Notes: generated by a model from the sequence alone, not told the origin. A stretch of DNA of 35,454 nucleotides from CAZHPA01 sp964533945 (GCA_964533945.1 CAZHPA010000016.1:1-35454), one strand, 5' to 3'. Numbered from the stretch's first letter, positions 16,245-25,302 are shown. Translations and numbers: made by a program.

Positions 16245-17750
16245 TTATAAATACTTGGCAGCAAGCTGCATAACTTCTTCCTGCGTTGTTTCTTTTGTGT
16301 TAACTATTCCTGCAAGTTGTCCATTGCTCATTACCAAAATTCTATCTGTTATACCAAATAGTTCGGGCATTTCTGAAGATATCACAATTACACCTTTTTG
16401 TTTTTTGGCAAGGTCTATAATTAATTGATATATTTCATATTTTGCCCCAACATCAATACCGCGCGTTGGTTCATCAAGCATAAGTATTTCCGGTTCTGTT
16501 AAAAGCCATCTACCTAATATAACTTTTTGCTGATTTCCGCCCGAAAGTGACCTAATTAAAACTTTTGCGGAAGGCGTTTTAACACGCATACTTTCGATTA
16601 CCCATTTTGTGTCTTCTGCAACTTTTACGCCGTTTAAAACACCCAAAGCTCCTGAATAGCCGTCAATATTTGCTATCATAGAATTAAAGGTTATATCTAA
16701 AACGCCAAATATCCCCGTGCTTCGGCGTTCTTCCGTTAAAAGTGCAAATCCGTTTTTAATAGCTTCTAAGGAGTCTTTGTTTTCTATAGGCTTTCCGTGT
16801 AATTTAATTTCGCCGGATTTTCTATGGCGGATTCCGAACAATGTTTCAACTATTTCAGTTCTTCTTGAACCCATAAGCCCGGCTACTCCTAAAATTTCTC
16901 CCTTTCTAAGCTCGAACGAAACATCTGTTACTGAAGGCTGATATGTTGCGGTTAAGTTTTTAACTTCTAATATAACTTCACCCGGCACATTATCTTTAGG
17001 AGGGAAACGATTGCTTAAATCACGCCCAACCATTAATCTTATAATTTTATCCATAGTTAATTCGCTTGCAGGGTGTGTGGCAACCCATTGACCATCGCGC
17101 ATTACGGTAACATCGTCAGAAATTTTTAAAATTTCTTCCATTTTATGTGATATGTAAATGACAGCACAATTTCGTTCCTTTAGCTTGTCAATAATTCTAA
17201 AAAGATGGTCAACTTCTTTTTCTGTAAGCGAAGATGTTGGTTCGTCCATAACTATAATTTTTGAATCATAAGAAACAGCTTTTGCAATTTCTATCATTTG
17301 ACATTGAGAAACAGATAATTTTTCAACTTTAGTTCTGGGGTCTATATCTAACGAAAGTTCGTCGAATATACGTTTTGTTTCGTTAAACATGGTTTTTTCG
17401 TCAATCATTATACCGCCGATTTTAGGGAAGCGCCCAAGCCAAATGTTATCCATAACTCTTGTTTGCCGAACTTGATTTAGTTCTTGATGAACCATTGAAA
17501 CGCCATTTTCAAGAGCTTGTTTTGGGTTTGTGAAGTTAACGCGCTTTCCATCGAAATAAATTTCTCCGCCGTCTTCAATGTAAATTCCAAATAAGCATTT
17601 CATTAATGTAGACTTTCCGGCACCGTTTTCGCCCATTAATGCATGAACAGTTCCTTGGCGAACTTTTAATTGGGCATTATCTAATGCTTTAACACCCGGA
17701 AATTCTTTTGTTATATTACGCATTTCCAATACAAAATTATTGCTTTCCAT
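16245..17750 (-). CDS. mglA: Galactose/methyl-galactoside ABC transporter ATP-binding protein
   Basis: This two-cassette sugar-importer ATPase of about 501 aa has a standard Walker A (GENGAGKST) in the first cassette with VMDEPTSSLTEKE as Walker B. The second cassette has a degenerate A loop (GLMGSRRTE) but intact SGGNQQK and LMLDEPTRGIDVG. The same asymmetry is known in E. coli MglA, so it is not a defect. The frame is open to a GTG at 17768. I prefer ATG 17750 because the family begins about there (ESNNFVLEMRNITKEFPGVKALD), though neither start has a strong ribosome binding site. Confidence 0.95.
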   Translation of the reverse strand: MESNNFVLEMRNITKEFPGVKALDNAQLKVRQGTVHALMGENGAGKSTLMKCLFGIYIEDGGEIYFDGKRVNFTNPKQALENGVSMVHQELNQVRQTRVMDNIWLGRFPKIGGIMIDEKTMFNETKRIFDELSLDIDPRTKVEKLSVSQCQMIEIAKAVSYDSKIIVMDEPTSSLTEKEVDHLFRIIDKLKERNCAVIYISHKMEEILKISDDVTVMRDGQWVATHPASELTMDKIIRLMVGRDLSNRFPPKDNVPGEVILEVKNLTATYQPSVTDVSFELRKGEILGVAGLMGSRRTEIVETLFGIRHRKSGEIKLHGKPIENKDSLEAIKNGFALLTEERRSTGIFGVLDITFNSMIANIDGYSGALGVLNGVKVAEDTKWVIESMRVKTPSAKVLIRSLSGGNQQKVILGRWLLTEPEILMLDEPTRGIDVGAKYEIYQLIIDLAKKQKGVIVISSEMPELFGITDRILVMSNGQLAGIVNTKETTQEEVMQLAAKYL

Positions 17751-17875
17751 ATATGAATAATTCACCACACTTTATAAAATTTATTTATAAAAGAAAGCTA
17801 AAAACTTTACGATTTTCTTAATTAGAAGCCAAAAAGTGCATTTATAGGATAAAAAATACATTTATTTTTATAAAC

Positions 17876-17909
17876 AAAATTAACTCTGCCAAAAGGCAAA
17901 GTTAATTTT
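17876..17909. terminator. Hairpin between mglB and mglA
   Basis: A 15-position stem with one mismatch (17876-17890 with 17895-17909, loop AAAA) is flanked by T runs. It lies just after mglB, where a partial terminator or mRNA-stabilising hairpin would let mglB be made in excess over mglA and mglC. Confidence 0.8.
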
Positions 17910-17921
17910 TTGCGTAAAAAC

Positions 17922-18974
17922 TTATTTATAAGCTTCTTCTGCAACGTTTATATTATTTTTATTAATGGCAACGTAAGGAACACGGACAGCTTTTGTCGAG
18001 TCTAATTCCCAACTTGTTCCATCTAATGCATCTTTACCCAATGCAGCATTAACAGCAAGGTCTAATGTAGCTTTGCCTTGATTTAGAGGGTCATTAAGCA
18101 CAGTACCAAGCATAGAACCTGCTTTAATAAGTTCAAGCGCTTCTGGTATTGCATCAACGCCAACAACAGGTATTGACTTATTAGTAGCTTTAAGCGCTTC
18201 AACAGCTCCCATTGCCATACCATCGTTGTTGCAAATAACCATTTCTATTTTATCTCCTTGAGCGGCAAGCCATGTGTCCATTAAGTCTTTAGCTTTTGAA
18301 GCGTCCCACATACCTGTTTGTTTTGCAAGTTCTTCGGTAGGGAATCCGGCTCCGTTAATTGTTTTAACAGAATATTCTGTTCTTGCTTCAGCGTCAGGGT
18401 GCCCTGGTTCTCCCATAAGCATAACGTATTGAAGTGTACCGTCTCCGTTTTTATCCCAATCAGTTGATGATTTCAAAAATTCAACCATTAAGTCACCTTG
18501 TATAACTCCAGCTTCAAATGAAGATGTGCCAACATACCAAACTTTGTCGTAATCTAAATTGTTAGTACCGTCTGAAGGTTCTTTGTTAAATAAAATTATA
18601 GGTATATTAGCTTTTTTTGCTTTTTCAACGACTGTTGCTGCAGAGCCTGGGTCAACTAAGTTAATTGCTAAAGCTTTAACGCCTTTTGCAATCATAGCGT
18701 CAATTTGGTCGTTTTGCTTTGATTGGTCGTTTTGAGAGTCGTTCATAATTAAAGTTGCTTTTCCAGCAGCAGCATTTTCTATAGATTTACGAGTAAAAGA
18801 CATAAAGTTGTCATCATATTTGTAAATAGTTACACCAATTGTTGGCAAATCGCCGTTTGGTGTTTGAGCCTGTTCTTGGTTGTTAGCAGGTGTTTCAGTG
18901 CTTACAGGAGCCTTACATGCCGACAAAGAGGCAATTAAAACAGTCGATAATATTAATGAAACTAATCTTTTCAT
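17922..18974 (-). CDS. mglB: Galactose/glucose-binding lipoprotein of the Mgl ABC importer
   Basis: This 350-aa periplasmic-binding-protein-fold lipoprotein has a lipobox LSAC with the modified Cys at residue 20. A Thr/Asn/Gln-rich linker follows, then the Peripla_BP_4 domain. The EF-hand-like calcium loop typical of MglB is present (D174, N176, D178, T180, Q182 in the DKNGDGTLQ segment) and is followed by GEPGHPDAEAR. ATG follows AGGAG and GAGG. It leads the mglBAC operon; the exact sugar (galactose, glucose or a relative) is inferred from the family. Confidence 0.94.
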   Translation of the reverse strand: MKRLVSLILSTVLIASLSACKAPVSTETPANNQEQAQTPNGDLPTIGVTIYKYDDNFMSFTRKSIENAAAGKATLIMNDSQNDQSKQNDQIDAMIAKGVKALAINLVDPGSAATVVEKAKKANIPIILFNKEPSDGTNNLDYDKVWYVGTSSFEAGVIQGDLMVEFLKSSTDWDKNGDGTLQYVMLMGEPGHPDAEARTEYSVKTINGAGFPTEELAKQTGMWDASKAKDLMDTWLAAQGDKIEMVICNNDGMAMGAVEALKATNKSIPVVGVDAIPEALELIKAGSMLGTVLNDPLNQGKATLDLAVNAALGKDALDGTSWELDSTKAVRVPYVAINKNNINVAEEAYK

Positions 18975-19136
18975 TTCCTCAACTCCTAATTTTTATATAA
19001 TTTTAGCAATAGTTACAATTCCTTTTTAAAACTTTGCGGCTATACTAAAAGATGTATATTGATTTAAACCTGGGAATATAACCAATAAAATCAATATTTA
19101 GCTTAATAATTTAGCCGTTTTGCTCATTACAATTTT

Positions 19137-19164
19137 ATTATAGAGCAAGTATAAAAAGCGTTAA
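19137..19164 (-). promoter_or_regulatory. Candidate promoter for mglBAC
   Basis: Minus strand: TTAACG (19164-19159), 16 bp, TATAAT (19142-19137). The -35 is only a 4/6 match, which would fit an activator-dependent promoter. It lies about 160 bp before the mglB ATG. Confidence 0.45.
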
Positions 19165-19168
19165 TCAA

Positions 19169-19196
19169 TATTTAAACTTTGGGCGTAGTTTAAATA
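19169..19196. promoter_or_regulatory. Perfect 10-bp inverted repeat upstream of the mglB promoter
   Basis: TATTTAAACT (19169-19178) and AGTTTAAATA (19187-19196) are separated by TTGGGCGT. It sits immediately upstream of the candidate mglB -35, a position suited to a regulator binding site. No regulator gene is adjacent. Confidence 0.45.
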
Positions 19197-19406
19197 TGTG
19201 TGCAATTTTCCTATGTAGATTTAATTTAACCATATAAAACATATACCATTTTCCCGATTCTATCACAGGCAAAATAAATTGTCAACAAAATAATAATTCC
19301 GTTTTTAGTTTTTTAATACAAAATTTAATTTCAGAAAAAATATTTTGCTAAAAATATTAATTTAATTCAAGCATTATATGTTATTTTTTACAACTAAAAA
19401 TAATAC

Positions 19407-19435
19407 TTGCATTATATAAAAGTTAATTGTATCAT
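19407..19435 (+). promoter_or_regulatory. Candidate promoter for murA
   Basis: TTGCAT (19407-19412), 17 bp, TATCAT (19430-19435), about 118 bp before the murA ATG. The boxes match consensus at 4/6 and 5/6. Confidence 0.5.
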
Positions 19436-19553
19436 TATTAAAATGTATATAGTCGAAAATATGGAAAATACATTCTAACCAATTAAAAAATAGGTTTTTA
19501 ATAAATTTGAAAATGAATTTTGACGAGCATAATTTGTGAGGTGCAAAAAATAA

Positions 19554-20819
19554 ATGGATTACTTAAAGATAAACGGGCAGAAGCGTCTTTGCGGCGAAGT
19601 TTATGTTAATGGAGCAAAAAATGCCGCTGTTGCAATAATACCGGCTGCCCTTGCAGCAAACGATATTTGTGTTATAGAAAATTTACCGCATATCGAAGAT
19701 GTTGTGGGTTTAATTGAAGCAATTAAAAAAATAGGCGCTGTTTGTGAATTTAAAGATGAACATACTTTAGTTATTGATAGTAGAAATGTTGTTGATTATT
19801 GCGCAACTTATGATTCGGTTAAAAAAATCCGTGCATCATACTATCTTTTGGGCGTTTTACTAACTAGATTTAAAAAAGCAGAAGTTCCACTTCCCGGAGG
19901 CTGCAACTTTGGAGAAAGACCAATCGACCAACACATAAAAGGCTTTGAAGCGCTTGGCGCAAAAGTTAAAACAGAACACGGAATGATTAAAGTTTATGCA
20001 GATAAATTAGTTGGAACTAATATATATTTAGATGTTGTTAGCGTTGGTTCAACAATTAACATAATGCTTGCAGCAACTTGTGCCGAAGGCGTAACAACTA
20101 TTGAAAACGCCGCAAAAGAACCTCATATTGTAGATACAGCAAACTTTTTAAATATGATGGGCGCTCAAATTAAAGGGGCAGGAACAGATGTTATTAAAAT
20201 AACGGGAGTTCCCAAGCTGCACGGCTGTGAATATACAATTATTCCAGACCAAATTGAAGCCGGAACATACATGATAGCTTCTGCAGCAACAGCTGGAGAT
20301 ATTACAATTAGAAATATAATACCAAAGCATATGGACTCATTATCTGCAAAGTTAACCGAAATGAACTGCAAAATCATTGAAGGCGATGATTTTATTAGAG
20401 TTATTGGCAAAGACAATTTAAATAGCGTTCATGTTAAAACTATGAGCTACCCTGGCTTTCCAACAGACCTTCAGCCTCAAATGACAGCACTTCTTTCAAC
20501 TGCAAAAGGCACCGGAGTTATAACAGAAACAGTTTGGGAAAATAGGTTTCAATATATAACCGAACTAAAACGGCTAGGTTGCAAAATTACTGTTGATGGC
20601 AGAGTTGCCCATATAGAAGGTGAATCAGTTTTAACGGGAGCTGAAGTTAACGCAACCGATTTGCGTGCCGGAGCAGCATTAGTTGTTGCAGCTCTTGCTG
20701 CAAAAGGAACAACAACAATTGGCAACATTAAATATATTGATAGAGGCTATGAAACAATAGAGCAAAAGCTTAAAATACTTGGAGCGGACATTGAAAGAGT
20801 TTTTGTTTATGAAAATTAG
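19554..20819 (+). CDS. murA: UDP-N-acetylglucosamine 1-carboxyvinyltransferase
   Basis: It catalyses the first committed step of peptidoglycan synthesis, transferring enolpyruvate from PEP to UDP-GlcNAc in the cytosol. K22 and N23 lie in the substrate motif (VNGAKNAA). The catalytic, fosfomycin-targeted cysteine is C117 in LPGGCNFGERPIDQH. The 421-aa EPSP-synthase-like fold length is typical. ATG follows GAGGTG (19538-19543). It heads a long rightward operon and overlaps rlmH by 11 bp. Confidence 0.95.
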   Translation: MDYLKINGQKRLCGEVYVNGAKNAAVAIIPAALAANDICVIENLPHIEDVVGLIEAIKKIGAVCEFKDEHTLVIDSRNVVDYCATYDSVKKIRASYYLLGVLLTRFKKAEVPLPGGCNFGERPIDQHIKGFEALGAKVKTEHGMIKVYADKLVGTNIYLDVVSVGSTINIMLAATCAEGVTTIENAAKEPHIVDTANFLNMMGAQIKGAGTDVIKITGVPKLHGCEYTIIPDQIEAGTYMIASAATAGDITIRNIIPKHMDSLSAKLTEMNCKIIEGDDFIRVIGKDNLNSVHVKTMSYPGFPTDLQPQMTALLSTAKGTGVITETVWENRFQYITELKRLGCKITVDGRVAHIEGESVLTGAEVNATDLRAGAALVVAALAAKGTTTIGNIKYIDRGYETIEQKLKILGADIERVFVYEN

Positions 20820-21246
20820 CGTTATTTGTGTTGGCTATTTAAAAGAAAATTATTTAAAGCAAGCCGTTTTGGAATATTCAAAGCGGTTAAGCGGATATTG
20901 TAACTTAAATATTATTGAAGTAGACGACGAAAAAAGCTCTGAAATGGCTAAAATTAAAGAAGGGAAGCGCATTATGAACAAAATTTCGGACAAAGATTTT
21001 GTTGTTGCGCTTGATATAAAAGGAGAAAATTTTTCCTCCGAGCAATTTTCAGAGCTTGTTGCTTCGGGAAATATTGTTTTTGTAATTGGCGGAAGTGTTG
21101 GGCTTTCAGATGTTGTTTTAAATAGGGCAAATAAAAAAGTTAGCTTTTCAAAAATGACATTTCCTCATCAATTAATGAGAGTTATTTTGCTTGAACAAAT
21201 TTATCGTGGGTTTAAAATTTTTAAAGGTGAGCCATACCATAAATAA
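20809..21246 (+). CDS. rlmH: 23S rRNA (pseudouridine-1915 N3)-methyltransferase RlmH
   Basis: This SPOUT-class methyltransferase acts on helix 69 of 23S rRNA in assembled ribosomes. Hallmarks are ALDIKGE, the SAM-knot segment VIGGSVGLS, SFSKMTFPHQLMRV and the canonical C-terminus GEPYHK. The 145-aa length is about 10-14 residues short of most homologues, through a shorter region around residues 55-65. I take ATG 20809, which overlaps the murA end by 11 bp; the frame is open to 20779. The toxin-antitoxin remnant begins at its stop codon. Confidence 0.93.
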   Translation: MKISVICVGYLKENYLKQAVLEYSKRLSGYCNLNIIEVDDEKSSEMAKIKEGKRIMNKISDKDFVVALDIKGENFSSEQFSELVASGNIVFVIGGSVGLSDVVLNRANKKVSFSKMTFPHQLMRVILLEQIYRGFKIFKGEPYHK

Positions 21247-21401
21247 TTACAACTGCGCTTCGTAAAGTAAATTTAGCTAATTGTAATCAAATTAATAAGG
21301 AGTATGACCAAATACAAGCTATGCGTGAAAAAATGATTAATAAAGTAGCTGACGAAATAATAGCAGAAAACGTAGAAGCTTTTAAGGAGTTGGCAAAATG
21401 A
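21243..21401 (+). pseudogene. Antitoxin remnant of a Phd/Doc-like pair (no start codon)
   Basis: The frame 21243-21401 encodes about 52 residues beginning I-I-T-T-A-L-R-K-V and ending E-A-F-K-E-L-A-K. It looks like a compact helical antitoxin directly upstream of a Doc toxin. A TAA in frame lies just before it (21240-21242) and there is no ATG, GTG or TTG before ATG 21321, which would give only 26 residues. Its stop overlaps the doc start as ATGA and an AAGGAG for doc lies within it, the usual coupled layout. I infer that the 5' end was lost where it abuts rlmH. Initiation at ATA/ATT is possible but unlikely. Confidence 0.55.
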
Positions 21402-21791
21402 TTTTGCTAACAGTTGAAGAAATTTTAAACCTTCACAATAAAATGATTGCAGCTACAGGAGGAATTAGCGGAATTAGAGATAAAGCATTGTTAGAATCAG
21501 CTGTGTACAGGGCCGCAGGCTGCATTTGGCAAAGAAGAAGCATACCCAACAATTGAAGCTAAAGCTGTACGATTGGCATATTCGATTGTTAAAAATCATC
21601 CGTTTATTGATGGAAATAAAAGAACAGGTGTTTTTGTTATGCTAATTACATTAAGGCTTAATGCTGTTTTTATCAGCTTTTCGCAACAGGAACTTGTTGA
21701 TTTGGGGCTTGGTTTAGCAGACGGAAGTATAGACTATGAAAATGCTTTGGTATGGATTCATAGCCATATAAAAGGAGAAAAACACAAATGA
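21398..21791 (+). pseudogene. doc: Doc/Fic-family toxin gene broken by a 1-bp frameshift
   Basis: Doc toxins AMP-transfer-fold proteins that phosphorylate EF-Tu. Two frames together give an ordinary Doc protein: the first (from ATG 21398) runs through IRDKALLESAVYR and closes at TGA 21554-21556; the second carries AAFGKEEAYPTIEAKA and the Fic motif HPFIDGNKRTG. Removing one G from GGG at 21510-21512 restores VYRPQAAFG and one 130-aa frame, the usual Doc length (about 126). The catalytic His and the K/R residues of the Fic motif remain intact. The final TGA overlaps the pcrA ATG. This is a pseudogene unless the extra G is a sequence error or is bypassed. Confidence 0.85.
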
Positions 21792-24007
21792 ACCTATTAG
21801 AGGGATTAAATGAAAGGCAAAAAGAAGCTGTTGTTTGCACAGAAGGAGCGCTTCTCCTTTTTGCAGGGGCAGGCTCAGGCAAAACAAGAGTTGTAACCCA
21901 TAGAATAGCATACTTAATTCAAAATGGCATATCCCCTAGCAACATTTTGGCAATAACATTTACAAATAAAGCAGCTAGAGAAATGAGAGAAAGGGTTAAT
22001 GCACTTATTGAAGAAGGCGAAAACGTTTGGATTAGCACATTCCATTCCCTGTGCGTTCGTATTTTAAGGCGACATATAGAAAAAGCAAGCTTTAAAATTA
22101 ACCGTAACTTTACTATTTGTGATGCAGAAGAAGCCGAAAGACTTATTCATAAACAAATGAAAAAGCTAAATATTGATGAAAAAAACGTACCTTTAAATAT
22201 GGTTATGTCGAGCATAAGCAGCTTTAAAGATAAACTTATTTCACCGGAATATGCATTTAGCATGAGCAACAGCACCAGAACTAAACTTGTTGCAAATGTG
22301 TATGCACTATATCAAAAAGGCTTAGAATCCAGCAATTGCTTAGATTTTGATGACATAATTTTTTTAACAGTTGAGCTTTTTAAGAAAAAACCAGAAGTTC
22401 TTTCGTACTATCAAGAATATTTTAAATATATTCATGTTGACGAATATCAAGATACAAGCATTTCGCAGTATGAATTAATTAGATTGCTTTCTTCAAAATA
22501 TAAAAATATTTGTGTTGTAGGTGATGACGACCAAAGTATATATGGCTGGCGTGGGGCAAATATTCAAAATATATTAAGCTTTGAATATAACTTTAAAGAT
22601 GCAACAGTAATTAAATTGGAACAAAACTACCGTTCTACCCAAAACATATTAGATGCATCAAATAATGTAGTTAAAAACAATGTTAACCGCAAATCTAAAA
22701 AAATGTGGACTGAAAACGACACAGGGGGAAAAATTGAAGTTTTTGAAGGTTCAAACTCTGAAGAAGAAGCCAAATTTATTGTTTCAGAAATATTAAACAG
22801 TGTTAATAATAATGATAAAAAGTATAGCGATTTTGCAGTACTATATAGAAACAACTTTATTTCACGAGCTATAGAGGAACAGTTAGTACATAAAAATGTA
22901 CCGTACAGAATTTTTGGCGGCGTTGGCTTTTACAATCGCAAAGAAATTAAAGATGTTTTGGCATATCTTAAATTTATATATAATCCATTAGATGCCATTT
23001 CGCTCTTAAGAATAATTAACGTTCCAAAACGAGGCATTGGAGAAATAAGCATTGAAAAAGTTTCTGCATATGCAGATAGCGAAGGCATTTCTTTTTTTGA
23101 AGCGTTAAAACTTGCAAGTGACATAACTGCTTATGGGTTGCGCAAAAAAAGTATTAAAGATTTTATAACTCTATTTGAAAAATTAATTGAACGCTCAAAA
23201 TATAGCGCAATTTCAGAAATAATTAATAAAGTTATTTCAGAAACCGGATATTTAGAAGAACTTGAACGTGATGACGAACAAAACGACGATGGCAGAGTTC
23301 AAAACGTTAATGAATTAATTTTAAAAGCTAAAGAATTTGAACAAAGAGCAGAAAGTACAGCTTTAGGTGAATTTTTAGAAGAAATATCCCTTGTTTCACA
23401 AACAGATGGGTTTACAGAAGAAGATGATGCCGTTCGCTTAATGACAATCCATTCATCAAAAGGACTTGAATTTAATAGCGTTTTTATTGCGGCGTTTGAA
23501 GACGGGATTTTGCCAAGTCGCCGTACAAAAACAAAAGAACATTTGGAAGAAGAACGTAGACTTTGTTATGTTGGAATGACAAGAGCAAAAGAAAAACTGT
23601 ATTTAACTATGTCAACTTCAAGAGGGAATAGATGGTGGGATTTTGAAGAATCAGAACCTAGCCGCTTTTTGCAAGAAATACCAATAGAGTATTTAAAAAA
23701 TGCAAGTGTAAAAGTTGCTAAAAAACCCGAACTAAAACCTGATTTTAAAGTAGCAAAAACAAATAGTCCATTTAAAAGCTTTAGCTTTTCAACTAACAGC
23801 TATAACAGCGAAAAAAAGCAATCTTTTGCGTTGCCTAAAGAACCGCTTAAGTTTAATGTTGGAGACTTTGTTCAGCATTTAAAATACGGAACCGGAATTG
23901 TTAAAGAAATAAAGCTTATTAACGGAGATTTCGAGATTTCGGTTGAATTTGAGCAAAGTATAGCTAAAAAATTTATGGCAAGCATATGCAAGCTTACTAA
24001 AATATAA
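21788..24007 (+). CDS. pcrA: ATP-dependent DNA helicase PcrA/UvrD
   Basis: This 739-aa superfamily 1A 3'-5' helicase acts in nucleotide-excision repair, removal of RecA filaments and plasmid replication. The Q motif is LNERQKEAV; Walker A AGAGSGKT is at 26-33. DEYQDTS (motif II), GDDDQSIYGWRGA (motif III) and LMTIHSSKGLEF (motif V) follow. A proline- and Ser-rich linker leads to the C-terminal Tudor-like domain (FNVGDFVQHLKYGTGIV), typical of Gram-positive PcrA. ATG overlaps the doc stop; AAAGGAG (21771-21777) is inside the doc 3' end. Confidence 0.95.
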   Translation: MNLLEGLNERQKEAVVCTEGALLLFAGAGSGKTRVVTHRIAYLIQNGISPSNILAITFTNKAAREMRERVNALIEEGENVWISTFHSLCVRILRRHIEKASFKINRNFTICDAEEAERLIHKQMKKLNIDEKNVPLNMVMSSISSFKDKLISPEYAFSMSNSTRTKLVANVYALYQKGLESSNCLDFDDIIFLTVELFKKKPEVLSYYQEYFKYIHVDEYQDTSISQYELIRLLSSKYKNICVVGDDDQSIYGWRGANIQNILSFEYNFKDATVIKLEQNYRSTQNILDASNNVVKNNVNRKSKKMWTENDTGGKIEVFEGSNSEEEAKFIVSEILNSVNNNDKKYSDFAVLYRNNFISRAIEEQLVHKNVPYRIFGGVGFYNRKEIKDVLAYLKFIYNPLDAISLLRIINVPKRGIGEISIEKVSAYADSEGISFFEALKLASDITAYGLRKKSIKDFITLFEKLIERSKYSAISEIINKVISETGYLEELERDDEQNDDGRVQNVNELILKAKEFEQRAESTALGEFLEEISLVSQTDGFTEEDDAVRLMTIHSSKGLEFNSVFIAAFEDGILPSRRTKTKEHLEEERRLCYVGMTRAKEKLYLTMSTSRGNRWWDFEESEPSRFLQEIPIEYLKNASVKVAKKPELKPDFKVAKTNSPFKSFSFSTNSYNSEKKQSFALPKEPLKFNVGDFVQHLKYGTGIVKEIKLINGDFEISVEFEQSIAKKFMASICKLTKI

Positions 24008-24019
24008 ACGGAGGAAAGC

Positions 24020-24961
24020 ATGAAATATATAGAAGATTTTAAAGAAGAAGAACACGTTGTAGAGCATTATCTTTGCAAACAAAAGCAAAATCTTAAAACA
24101 CGAGGAGGCAAAACATATTATTCACTAAAGCTTCAAGACAAAACAGGAATGATTGATGCTAAAATTTGGGAGCTTGGCAACGACATTAAAGCTTTTGAAG
24201 AAAACGACTTCATTAAAATAGATGCTGTTGTTTTGGCGTATCAAAATGAACTGCAACTTAAAATTAGCAAAGTCCGCAAAAGTCTTGAAGGCGAATACGA
24301 CCCTTCAGATTATATTCCATGCACAGATAAAGACCGCAACAGTCTTCATGGGCAAATATTAGACTATGTAGATGCAATTTCAAACCCATTTGTTAAGCAA
24401 TTGCTAGAAAACATATTAATTGGCAACGAAAAAATATCAAAGGAATTCAGTAATCATTCTGCTGCTAAAAATATGCACCATAGCTATATGGGCGGGCTTG
24501 TTGAGCATACACTTTCCGTCGTTCAAATATGCGATTTTATGAGCAAAAGGTATAAATTTGTAAACCGTGACATTTTAATTGCAACGGCAATTTTGCACGA
24601 TATAGGCAAAGTGTTCGAACTTTCAAGCTTCCCCGAAAATGACTACACAGACGACGGCGAACTACTTGGGCATATTGTTATTGGGGCGCAACTTATAAGC
24701 AACGAGGCAGATAAAATTAAAGGGTTTCCCCATGAGCTTAAAAGCCTTTTAATGCATAGCATATTGGCGCACCACGGCGAGTATGAATTTGGCTCTCCCA
24801 AGCTTCCAAAAACTATTGAAGCATTTATTTTGCATTGTGCCGATAATATGGACGCAAAAATTAAAATGTATGAAGAAATAATACAAAGCAATAAAACTCA
24901 GAGTAGTTGGGTTGGTTACCAAAAAATGCTCCAACGCAATATAAGGAAGTCTGACTATTAA
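24020..24961 (+). CDS. yhaM: 3'-5' exoribonuclease YhaM-like (OB fold plus HD domain)
   Basis: This 313-aa protein has an N-terminal OB-fold (residues 10-90, with KTYYSLKLQDKTG) and a C-terminal HD hydrolase domain. Metal-ligand candidates are H163 in GGLVEHT, H193-D194 in ILHDIGK, and the HHGEYEFGS segment. YhaM trims RNA 3' ends and also degrades single-stranded DNA in Gram-positives. Placement next to pcrA and a Cas4/RecB-like nuclease gives a nucleic-acid processing neighbourhood. ATG follows GGAGG (24010-24014). The stop shares one base with the next start. Confidence 0.92.
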   Translation: MKYIEDFKEEEHVVEHYLCKQKQNLKTRGGKTYYSLKLQDKTGMIDAKIWELGNDIKAFEENDFIKIDAVVLAYQNELQLKISKVRKSLEGEYDPSDYIPCTDKDRNSLHGQILDYVDAISNPFVKQLLENILIGNEKISKEFSNHSAAKNMHHSYMGGLVEHTLSVVQICDFMSKRYKFVNRDILIATAILHDIGKVFELSSFPENDYTDDGELLGHIVIGAQLISNEADKIKGFPHELKSLLMHSILAHHGEYEFGSPKLPKTIEAFILHCADNMDAKIKMYEEIIQSNKTQSSWVGYQKMLQRNIRKSDY

Positions 24962-25302
24962 TGGATAATAAAAGCGAAGTAGTTTCGGCAAATGAAATTA
25001 ATAAGTTTTTACATTGCCCATACCAATGGTACTATGAAAGATATTATGGTAAAAAATATATTTTGCTTGCATATAAAAATAAAAAGCCTAAAGTTAAAGT
25101 AAATAAAAAAAAGAAAAAACTAAATACAACAATGAATAACTTTGCAAGAGGCAGAAAATTTCATAGCGAATATTTAGAAAACGAGTATAAATACCGCGCC
25201 AAAATTAGGCAAAGAGTTAAAGTTTTAATTATTTCAGCGTTAATTTTTATAGTTATATTTTTAACTTTATATTTTAATTGGGATTTTGCGTTTTTTAGCT
25301 AA
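24961..25302 (+). CDS. Membrane protein with the N-terminal motifs of a Cas4/RecB-type nuclease
   Basis: This 113-aa protein begins with a segment like the start of Cas4/AddB nucleases: ANEINKFLHCPYQWYYERYYG, whose C19 would be the N-terminal Fe-S cysteine. After a very basic stretch (KKKKK around 49-53) comes FARGRKFHSEYL, matching the nuclease motif-I G-x-x-x-H with H68. It ends in one transmembrane helix (about 88-105) and a short tail. It lacks the D, E-x-K and remaining cysteines of the catalytic core, but these are all in the protein encoded 83 bp downstream. I infer that the two form one nuclease. ATG overlaps the yhaM stop (TAATG). Confidence 0.7.
   Translation: MDNKSEVVSANEINKFLHCPYQWYYERYYGKKYILLAYKNKKPKVKVNKKKKKLNTTMNNFARGRKFHSEYLENEYKYRAKIRQRVKVLIISALIFIVIFLTLYFNWDFAFFS

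Larger units (their letters stand above)
18975..19553. other. 579-bp intergenic region between divergent mglB and murA
   Basis: There is no plausible gene on either strand. The region is very AT-rich and holds the divergent promoters for mglB and murA and a 10-bp inverted repeat, listed separately. I see no riboswitch or terminator-like hairpin. Confidence 0.7.

Noticed and set aside
16245..17750. Degenerate second Walker A in MglA as a possible inactivating mutation
   Set aside because: The same degeneracy is normal in MglA and related two-cassette sugar importers, and the rest of the cassette is intact.
19153..19167. Possible catabolite-responsive cre site overlapping the mglB -35
   Set aside because: The core GCG-TTAA fits, but the outer TG and CA positions do not; the match is too weak to call.
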